From assembly GCA_945893045.1 (NCBI GenBank), contig CAMDEA010000015.1, positions 1 through 64,000 of the forward strand: DNA of 64,000 nt, written 5' to 3'. This stretch comes from Planctomyces sp. SH-PL62. Its GTDB lineage: Bacteria; Planctomycetota; Planctomycetia; Planctomycetales; Planctomycetaceae. The notes under the pieces are model-generated. The model did not search any database, was not told the origin of the DNA, and saw nothing but the letters and a program-made list of their open reading frames with translations. Positions within the stretch are counted from its first letter, which is position 1; each line of letters starts with the position of its first letter. The translations under genes were made by a program, and so were the position numbers. Below are positions 57,701 through 64,000 of this stretch, piece after piece.

Positions 57701-59890
57701 TCGAGACAGCTTGGATTCGGCCAGCGTCGCATAGATCTCGGTCCCGTTGCGTTCTGGCTCAGCAAAGTATTGACCGCAATGCGGACAGCGTTCGGAAGTG
57801 CGGGGCCGAGGTTTGTGGCAGCCAGAGCAGGCGACATTCAGCACTCGCTCGCGAAGCGTGAGCAACGTCAGCAGTCCTGCCGGACCCAGCACGGCCGTCG
57901 CGGCCAACCAACCCAGCGACGACGTTCGCGAGAACCGCCAATGCCAAACCAGCAGTGCCGTCACCAGCAGAGACAGCAACGACGAAGCCCACATCACGAT
58001 CACGAACTCCCGCGACGGCGGTGACACCACGGACTCGATCGGGACTCCGGGAATCGAGAGACGCTCAGCCGGCGACCACCAAGCGGTCAGCGTCGTCGCG
58101 GGAATCGCTGGCAGCAACACCGCTCCGAACAAACTGACACGCTGGTGGTAGGAACTGCCTCCATTGCTGACGATGTGCCGAAGAATTTTGCCCTCAGGAG
58201 TCGCCACGAATGTGTGGAGCGCGCCTTGTTCGAACGCCGCGCCATCCCGATAGGCTCGATACACGACGAGATTCTTCTCCGGCAATTCAGCGAATCCAAA
58301 CTGGCCGATGCCTTGCAGGGCGTTGGGAATCGTGAACTCGCCACGCACTAGGTCGTCGGTGACGCGAGCGTGTCCGTTCGGGTCGATCGGCGCGAGGACG
58401 CGATCCCCCTCGGTCAGGACGAACTTGCGGATCACGCGGTCGTGAACCATCCACATGGCCGACTCTTCTTGCCGTTGTGTGATGGCCAAATCGATCAGTC
58501 GATCGGGCGCCTCGACCGCATACACCCGGCTCAGGCGCGGGCGGTCGTGGTCCAGCAAGTACAGGCCGTCCTCAAATTGCAGTGCTTGCGTCCAATCCAG
58601 CGCCGATTTGATGCGCTCGAGTGATTGACCCGCCTGTCGCTGAACCTCGGCGAAGCCGGACCACACAATTCGTGAAGACCGCACCGATTCAGACGGCCCA
58701 CTGGAGAACCGCTGCGCCACTGGCTGATCGGCCGGGACGATGCCGTCGGGGCCGGCTCGCCATGTGAGCCGTCGGGTGCGCTGCTCGTAGCCGAGCAAGA
58801 CACGCTCGTTGGGGTCAAAGAACCAATGATGCGGCCGCGGGTTGGCCCAAAGATCCCCTAAGCGACGATAAGGACCATCTTGGCCGAATCCCCGACGTAA
58901 GAAACGAGGAGGATTGCCGTCCGATCGGCCGTGGCTCAGCGAAACAGACATCACCAGATCGCTCACGGAAACGCTGGGGGCAATCCCTTCCCCCTGATCA
59001 ACGACCGTCAGATCGCACAGCGCGCGGGCATACGGATCGTGCGGATCGACCGCGCGTTCCCAGCGGATGAGCCGTCCGTGCCGGTCGATCTCGTGAAGCA
59101 CAATGCGACTCGGCCACATCCACGGCAGCCGCAGATCTTCCAACGTCCCGCCGATGGTCATCAGCGCCGCACACGCCAGCAGCCCCAGGCTGACTGCCGA
59201 ACTGAGCGCCAGACACCAGCGCGATCTGCGAGTCTGATTCAAATAGCCCGTCCTGTTTCGGAACGCTCCCGCCGTTGCGACCGCCATCGCTGTCATGGTC
59301 GCCGCGAAGACGATCAACGCCGCACAGCCGCCAGCAAGCGTCGGCAGGCCCACCGATTCCACCACGATCACCATGCCAGCCGTTCCCATGATCGGCCCAC
59401 CGACCGGCAGCAGTCGCGTGCCGTACCAACGCACGTCACGCACGCCGATCAATGCTCCCGCGAACCAATAAGGTGCTCCGGCCAGCAGCATCACCAAGCC
59501 ATTCAGCGGAGCCGACCAATGAAACGGAGCCGGCACCTTTCCCGGAATCGACGACCAAACTGTCAGCAACAGCAGCGGAATCAAAACGGCAACCGCGTAC
59601 AGCGACAGCCCCACGATCACCTTCGCCAGCAAAATCCGCTCCGGCGTGATCGCCCGATGCCGCAAGTAGGCCCACCGGTCGCGCTGAGCCTCGAACACCG
59701 TTTGCAGCACTCCCAGCAACAACGCGCCGAGTGAAAACCCAAACGCGGCGAACATCAGATAGTCGGTCGTGAACAACGCGATGCGACGCTCATTGGATTG
59801 CATGGCCGCATGCCCGATCGCCGAGGCGACCAACAGCAGTACGCCCCACTTCCAGTTTTCGCGAAATTCTTTCCACAGCAACGTTCGCAT
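57674..59890 (-). CDS. ABC-2-type permease with large periplasmic part and zinc-ribbon tail
   Basis: 738 residues. N-terminal membrane segments (WGVLLLVASAIGHAAM, FAAFGFSLGALLLGVLQTVF, VIVGLSLYAVAVLIPLLLLT, GMVIVVESVGLPTLAGGCAA) are followed by about 330 hydrophilic residues. Further membrane segments come near 640-690 (FVIVMWASSLLSLLVTALLV), then a CSGCHKP...CPHCG zinc ribbon. It opens with MRTLLWKEFRENWKWG, typical of permeases paired with a single ATPase. It lies 22 bp downstream of the ATPase gene in a GntR-ATPase-permease operon. Substrate unknown; YtrA-type systems respond to envelope stress in Firmicutes. Confidence 0.85.
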   Translation of the reverse strand: MRTLLWKEFRENWKWGVLLLVASAIGHAAMQSNERRIALFTTDYLMFAAFGFSLGALLLGVLQTVFEAQRDRWAYLRHRAITPERILLAKVIVGLSLYAVAVLIPLLLLTVWSSIPGKVPAPFHWSAPLNGLVMLLAGAPYWFAGALIGVRDVRWYGTRLLPVGGPIMGTAGMVIVVESVGLPTLAGGCAALIVFAATMTAMAVATAGAFRNRTGYLNQTRRSRWCLALSSAVSLGLLACAALMTIGGTLEDLRLPWMWPSRIVLHEIDRHGRLIRWERAVDPHDPYARALCDLTVVDQGEGIAPSVSVSDLVMSVSLSHGRSDGNPPRFLRRGFGQDGPYRRLGDLWANPRPHHWFFDPNERVLLGYEQRTRRLTWRAGPDGIVPADQPVAQRFSSGPSESVRSSRIVWSGFAEVQRQAGQSLERIKSALDWTQALQFEDGLYLLDHDRPRLSRVYAVEAPDRLIDLAITQRQEESAMWMVHDRVIRKFVLTEGDRVLAPIDPNGHARVTDDLVRGEFTIPNALQGIGQFGFAELPEKNLVVYRAYRDGAAFEQGALHTFVATPEGKILRHIVSNGGSSYHQRVSLFGAVLLPAIPATTLTAWWSPAERLSIPGVPIESVVSPPSREFVIVMWASSLLSLLVTALLVWHWRFSRTSSLGWLAATAVLGPAGLLTLLTLRERVLNVACSGCHKPRPRTSERCPHCGQYFAEPERNGTEIYATLAESKLSRSIAEPVTR

Positions 59891-59912
59891 GTCAGTTCTC
59901 CGAGCAAGTCTC

Positions 59913-60926
59913 TCATTCGTTTGGCGAGCCGGGCGGCGTCAGCCCCCGGACTGGGGTCAGGTTGCCTACGTCCGGGGGGCTGATGCCCGCCGGCTCACTG
60001 GTTGTTTTTCCGGCGATCGTTTGCAGCAACGAGCGCCGGCGACCCCGGTCGTCCATGTAACTGACGACCGCATCATCCAGACCGACCGGGACCGATTTGA
60101 TCTCCACGCCGGACAGAGATCGCAATGCGACCTCGGCCGCTTCGAGTTCATTGGCCACGGTGACTCGCATCTCGTTGCCGAGGCAGGTCACGCCCAACAG
60201 GCCGGCCAGTGGGGGAAGCTGCGGAACCGGTCCCTCGAATCGCACAATCCACGCACCGACTCGGCGGCGAAATTCCTCGGCCGGACAGAGCACTCGCAAC
60301 ACGCCGCCATCCAAAATGGCGATGTGATCGGCAACTCGTTCGACGTCGTCCAGCAAGTGCGAACTGAAGAAGACCGTCCGCCGTTCATCGCGAGTCACGA
60401 ACAAGATCGCTTCCAACAAGGCTCGCCGAGCGACGGGGTCCAAGCCCAACGCCGGATCGTCCAGCACAAGCAACTCCGGCTCCGGAGCCAACGTCATCGC
60501 CAGACAGACTCCCGCTCGCTCGCCGCGCGACAGGTGTCGCACGCGGGACGACCGAGCCAGCCCGAAATGCCGAATCACCGCATCAAACAGCTCGCGATTC
60601 CACTGACGGAATCCGCCCGACTGAAATCGCTCGCACTCGTCGATGGTCATCCAACCGTAGGCAAAGTGACTTTCCGTGAGATATCCGATGCGGTTCCGCA
60701 TTTCCGGAGTCAGCGATTGCGAGTCGCAGCCCAACACACGAGCCGTCCCGCGCGTGGCCGTTTCCAATCCCAGCAACAACCGGATCGTCGTCGTCTTCCC
60801 GCTGCCGTTGCGGCCCAGAAATGCGAACACACTGCCGCGCGGCACCGTCAGGCTGAGTTGATCCACGGCGGCTTTCGCTCCGTAGTACTTCGTCAATCGG
60901 CAGGTTTCGATCACGTTATCGGTCAC
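59913..60926 (-). CDS. ABC transporter ATP-binding protein
   Basis: 337 residues from GTG 60926 (GGGAG about 8 bases upstream); TTG 60947 is an alternative. Walker A LGRNGSGKTT, signature LSRGERAGVCLAM and Walker B LLVLDDPALGLD are intact, followed by an H-loop SSHLLDD. The C-terminal regulatory part resembles YtrB/CcmA-type ATPases. The last 28 or so residues (SEPAGISPPDVGNLTPVRGL and on) are translated from an inverted repeat and are probably not native. It energises the permease encoded downstream. Confidence 0.9.
   Translation of the reverse strand: MTDNVIETCRLTKYYGAKAAVDQLSLTVPRGSVFAFLGRNGSGKTTTIRLLLGLETATRGTARVLGCDSQSLTPEMRNRIGYLTESHFAYGWMTIDECERFQSGGFRQWNRELFDAVIRHFGLARSSRVRHLSRGERAGVCLAMTLAPEPELLVLDDPALGLDPVARRALLEAILFVTRDERRTVFFSSHLLDDVERVADHIAILDGGVLRVLCPAEEFRRRVGAWIVRFEGPVPQLPPLAGLLGVTCLGNEMRVTVANELEAAEVALRSLSGVEIKSVPVGLDDAVVSYMDDRGRRRSLLQTIAGKTTSEPAGISPPDVGNLTPVRGLTPPGSPNE
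59924..59996. repeat. Inverted repeat, GCGAGCGGGG family, forming the ATPase C-terminus
   Basis: GCGAGCCGGGCGGCGTCAGC at the left and an inverted partner ending GCCCGCCGGCTC at the right. Translated in frame up to the TGA stop of the ATPase gene. Confidence 0.85.
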
Positions 60927-60957
60927 GATGGAATCTCCCGTCGCCAAGATTCGCGTC

Positions 60958-61353
60958 TCAGCGTTTACGCAATCCCACTTCTTTCAATCGTCGGTCCACA
61001 GCGGCCCGCACCTCGGCCGCGGAGAAGTCCAGCGCCGCCGCCTCGCTGAGCAATCCATCCAACACGGCGCTCAGCCGCCGATCCCGTTCATCGTCCGCAA
61101 AGACTTTCCGCTTGGCCGCGATGAACACACCCTGTCCGTGACGCGACTCGATAACCCCGTCGCGCACCAGATCGCCGAACGCGCGCGCGACCGTGTTGGG
61201 ATTCACGACCAACTGTTCGGCCAGCATCCGCACGCTGGGAAGCGGATCCCCCGCCGACAAGTCTCCCGCTGCGACGGCCAGGCGGACCTGATCGACGACT
61301 TGCCGATAAATCGGCGTCGCGCTACCGGGAGTGATTTGGAACTCAATGCTCAT
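60958..61353 (-). CDS. GntR-family regulator, YtrA-type
   Basis: 131 residues. A winged HTH (TPIYRQVVDQVRLAVAAGDL, LPSVRMLAEQLVVNPNTVAR, LVRDGVIESRHGQGVFIA) is followed by a short helical dimerisation tail. This is the YtrA subfamily layout, whose members repress an adjacent ABC transporter. ATG 61353 is chosen; the ORF upstream crosses the operator. It is the first gene of the regulator-ATPase-permease operon, with a perfect palindrome 12 bp upstream of the start. Confidence 0.92.
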   Translation of the reverse strand: MSIEFQITPGSATPIYRQVVDQVRLAVAAGDLSAGDPLPSVRMLAEQLVVNPNTVARAFGDLVRDGVIESRHGQGVFIAAKRKVFADDERDRRLSAVLDGLLSEAAALDFSAAEVRAAVDRRLKEVGLRKR

Positions 61354-61364
61354 GGCCGACTCTG

Positions 61365-61389
61365 TGTGTACTAGAACGACTAGTACACA
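61365..61389. promoter_or_regulatory. Operator palindrome for the GntR-type regulator
   Basis: TGTGTACTAG-AACGA-CTAGTACACA is a perfect 10-bp inverted repeat with a 5-base spacer. GTACTA/TAGTAC-type palindromes are typical of YtrA-subfamily operators. Its place just upstream of the regulator start indicates autoregulation. Confidence 0.8.
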
Positions 61390-61403
61390 TTGGCGGCGAG
61401 CCG

Positions 61404-62079
61404 GTGTTCTGTCAAGCAACCATTTCGTCGTTCACCCGCGTCTGTCCCCACTGCGGCACGCCGGTCGAAAACCGCGAAGTGGCGGTGAAGCGACTGCTCG
61501 CCGGGAAGAAAACGATCCTCTGCGTAGATTGCGAGAAACGAGTCCCGCTGTGGGATGAACTCGAAGAGCGGTTCGCCTCGGCCGAACTTCAGCAGCGCGT
61601 GCGGGAACTTCAGGCTCAGTCGCAGTTGGTGCTGGACAACGAAAGCCAGGAACGCGCGCTGGTGGGCGAGGTGATCTCCACCGTGGCCTTGGCCGGGCAG
61701 CTCAGCCGCGAGTTCTCCGTCAGCGACAAAGGTCTCGACATGGAGATCGAGTTCAACAACGACGACGGAGACGCGACCGGCCAGCGGCTGTACCTGCAAC
61801 TGAAATCGGGCGACTCGCATCTCACGATCCGCAAACGGGACGGCGCGGAGGTCTTTTAGATCAAGGACCAGCGTCACGTCTCGTACTGGATGAACCAAGC
61901 GTTTCCGGTGTTGCTCGTCGTCCGGAACTCGGCCGGGCGAAGTCCGCTGGATGGAAGTCGGCGACTGGCTCCGCGAGGCGACCGACAACGGGAAGAAGAA
62001 GGTGACGCAGATCGTCTTCGAGGGAGAACGCTTCGACGTTATGAGCATCCGCCGCTGGCGCGAACGGCTGTTCGGCTAG
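61404..62079 (+). pseudogene. C-terminal remnant of a large zinc-ribbon/DUF4365-type protein
   Basis: Frame 61404-61859 reads VCPHCGTPVENREVAVKRLL, ILCVDCEKRVPLWDELEERF, VLDNESQERALVGEVISTVA and LYLQLKSGDSHLTIRKRDGA, then EVF and a TAG stop (61857-61859). The same frame continues IKDQRHVSYWMNQAFPVLLV. Near 61935-61937 it slips by one base and resumes VRWMEVGDWLREATDNGKKK, VTQIVFEGERFDVMSIRRWR, to a TAG at 62077. So there is one nonsense mutation, one frameshift, and no N-terminal part. I recall this zinc-ribbon plus DUF4365-like tail as the C-terminus of very large planctomycete TIR/Roc-COR-type proteins. Homology starts near 61437. Confidence 0.75.
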
Positions 62080-62184
62080 CCGAGACATGGTCGCCTCAGC
62101 ATCTTTATCATGGGCCGTCGATTCAAACGGCGAGCGCCGACGCAAAGGATCGCCGCGACCAACGTCTTTCAGGAGTCTCCGCCG

Positions 62185-64000
62185 ATGCCCTCATCACAGT
62201 CTCCGGTCGATGTCCTTCGCGCTACGTTTGGGTTCGAGTCATTTCGCCCTGGCCAGGCGGCGGTGATTGAGCATCTGCTCGCCGGGCATTCGGCGGCGGC
62301 GGTTTTTCCGACGGGGAGCGGGAAGTCACTGTGTTATCAGTTGCCGGCGCTGTTGTTGCCGGGACTGACGGTTGTCGTGTCGCCGCTCATCGCGCTGATG
62401 AAGGATCAAATCGACAAGCTCAAGCGGTTGGGCATCGCGGCGGAGCGGCTGGATTCGACGCTCACCGCCGACGAGTCCTCGGCCGTGATGACGGCAATGC
62501 GAACGGAGCAACTCCGCTTGCTGTATGTTGCGCCAGAGCGGTTCAACAACGAACGCTTTCGCGAGGCGATTCAGCGAGTGCGCGTGTCGCTGTTCGCCGT
62601 GGATGAGGCGCATTGCATTTCGGAATGGGGACACAACTTTCGGCCGGACTATCTCAAGCTGACGCGCTTTGCCCGCGAGTGCCGCGCCGAGCGGTTGTTC
62701 GCGTTGACCGCCACCGCGACGCCGGCCGTTTTGGAGGACATCTGCCGGCAGTTTCAGATCGAACCGGCGCATGCGGTGCGGACGGGGTTCTATCGGCCAA
62801 ATCTTTCGCTGCGGATCACGCCGGTTTCGGGCAGCGAACAAGATGCGGCGTTGCTCGATCGACTGACTCGGCATGAACGCGGGCCGACGATTGTGTACGT
62901 CACGCTGCAACGGACGGCCGAACAAGTGGCTGATCGATTGGCTCGGCGCGGCTTCGACGCGCGGGCTTATCACGCCGGTATGAAGGACGAGGACCGCGCT
63001 GCTGTGCAAGACTGGTTCGCCGGTTCGGATCAGGCCATCGTGGTCGCGACCATCGCGTTCGGCATGGGGATCGACAAAGCCAACATTCGCTACGTGTACC
63101 ACTACAACTTACCGAAGAGCCTGGAGAACTACTCGCAGGAAATCGGCCGCGCGGGACGTGACGGAGCGGCGGCCCTTTGCGAATTGCTGGCCTGCTCGGA
63201 CGACATCAACACGCTGGCAAATTTTGTATTTGGCGACACGCCGTCGCTGGCCTCGGTGAGCAGTCTCGTCCGCGAGGTCTTGCAGTTGGGGGACGCCTTT
63301 GACGTGTCGCTGTATGACTTGTCGTTTCGGCATGACATCAAACAGATCGTCGTCCGCACGCTGCTGACGTACTTGGAACTCGATGGCTACCTGGAAGAAG
63401 GGACGCCGTTTTATGCCGAGTACCAATTCAAACCGCTCGTGCCGTCGGCAGAGATCCTCTCGCAGTTTGAAGGTGAGCGTCAGGAGTTTTTGCGGCGGCT
63501 GTTCTGCCAGGCGACGAAAGCCAAAATCTGGTTCTCGCTGGACATCGCAAGCGCCGCGACCACGCTGGGCCAACCGCGTGACCGCATCGTCCGAGCACTC
63601 GACTATTGCGCCGAAAAGCAGTGGCTCGAACTGAAAGTCGAAGGAGTCCGCAACCGCTACCGCCGCCTCAAATCCCCGACCGACCTGACGGCCCTCGCCA
63701 CCGAGTTGCACGACAAAGCGTTGCTCCGCGAAGCCCGTGAGATCGCCCGCCTCAATGAAGTTCTCGAACTCGTCGAACACGACGGCTGCCAAGTCTCGCA
63801 TCTCGGAGCGCATTTCGGCGAACCGCTTCCCGCTCCGTGCGGCCACTGCTCGCACTGTCTCGACGGGAAGGCGACTCAACTGCTACCGCGCCGCGCTCCG
63901 CCGATCGACGACCGGCGATGGCAAGAAGCCGTCGCCTTCCGAGCCACGAAACTCGATCTCTTTGCCGACTCGCGCGCGTTCGTCCGTTTTCTCTGCGGCC
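62185..64000 (+). CDS. recQ: RecQ-family ATP-dependent DNA helicase, 3' end outside the window
   Basis: 605 codons are visible and the frame is open at the edge. Motif I PTGSGKSLCYQLP starts at residue 42, the DEAH box (VDEAHCISEWGHNFRPDY) at 140, and motif VI QEIGRAGRDG follows. The RecQ zinc site is Cys535, Cys552, Cys555 and Cys558 in the C-x16-C-x2-C-x2-C arrangement. It unwinds DNA 3' to 5' in recombinational repair. ATG 62185 has AGGAG (62171-62175) 9 bases upstream. The aromatic-rich loop reads CISEWGHNF where the common form is CISQWGHDF, a small variation. A winged-helix and HRDC domain would lie beyond Cys558, partly outside the window. Confidence 0.95.
   Translation, partial: MPSSQSPVDVLRATFGFESFRPGQAAVIEHLLAGHSAAAVFPTGSGKSLCYQLPALLLPGLTVVVSPLIALMKDQIDKLKRLGIAAERLDSTLTADESSAVMTAMRTEQLRLLYVAPERFNNERFREAIQRVRVSLFAVDEAHCISEWGHNFRPDYLKLTRFARECRAERLFALTATATPAVLEDICRQFQIEPAHAVRTGFYRPNLSLRITPVSGSEQDAALLDRLTRHERGPTIVYVTLQRTAEQVADRLARRGFDARAYHAGMKDEDRAAVQDWFAGSDQAIVVATIAFGMGIDKANIRYVYHYNLPKSLENYSQEIGRAGRDGAAALCELLACSDDINTLANFVFGDTPSLASVSSLVREVLQLGDAFDVSLYDLSFRHDIKQIVVRTLLTYLELDGYLEEGTPFYAEYQFKPLVPSAEILSQFEGERQEFLRRLFCQATKAKIWFSLDIASAATTLGQPRDRIVRALDYCAEKQWLELKVEGVRNRYRRLKSPTDLTALATELHDKALLREAREIARLNEVLELVEHDGCQVSHLGAHFGEPLPAPCGHCSHCLDGKATQLLPRRAPPIDDRRWQEAVAFRATKLDLFADSRAFVRFLCG

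Overview
The window reads as a GC-rich chromosomal segment of a planctomycete. Indicators are a DUF1501 twin-arginine protein, several small secreted proteins of types I associate with planctomycetes, Uma2-type endonuclease, a SpoIIM/RDD divergent pair, a TPR protein carrying two RNA-polymerase-alpha-CTD-like domains, and the modest operon structure. No rRNA, tRNA or CRISPR array was recognised. The taxon is inferred from gene content only.

Layout. 1-9950 is a plus-strand surface-polysaccharide cluster: a 5'-broken asparagine-synthase-type amidotransferase, a GT4 glycosyltransferase, a 1310-residue GT-GT-FemAB fusion, and a VanZ-TPR fusion. 10232-12997 (minus) holds a Wza-like export protein and two small secreted proteins. 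13414-17690 has a membrane protein, rhamnulokinase and an FHA-GAF-PP2C phosphatase. 17948-26899 has a coiled-coil membrane protein, a Uma2 endonuclease, an ABC exporter with a DUF1854 partner split by a DUF433/DUF5615 toxin-antitoxin pair, a hydrolase, an HTH-like protein and an HtrA protease. 27781-34969 is a nitrate/nitrite assimilation operon (NirB-NirD fusion, DmsB-DmsC fusion, Nas-type molybdoenzyme) with a possible sigma-54 promoter. 35146-48584 mixes housekeeping genes (rpsR, zwf, asnB, manA) with planctomycete-type proteins. 48802-54053 is a YhaO/YhaN-like nuclease-ATPase pair. 54172-62079 has secreted proteins and a GntR-ABC operon lodged between two remnants that look like the N-terminal TIR and C-terminal DUF4365-type ends of one large gene. 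A RecQ helicase runs off the right edge.

The most striking feature is about 27 inverted-repeat loci of at least ten sequence families. Nine share one architecture: GTAG, a hairpin, a spacer, an inverted hairpin, CTAC. Within these, hairpin stems differ between arms and between loci but stay self-complementary while the loop is constant, which points to selection on DNA or RNA structure. This matches the logic of REP/REPIN elements mobilised by RAYT (TnpA-REP) transposases, but no such transposase lies here. Many copies are translated in frame. Copies sit at the domain junctions of two giant fused ORFs, at N- or C-terminal extensions, and one family lies only between convergent genes, where it supplies stop codons. 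A separate 298-bp MITE-like element occurs twice in opposite orientations.
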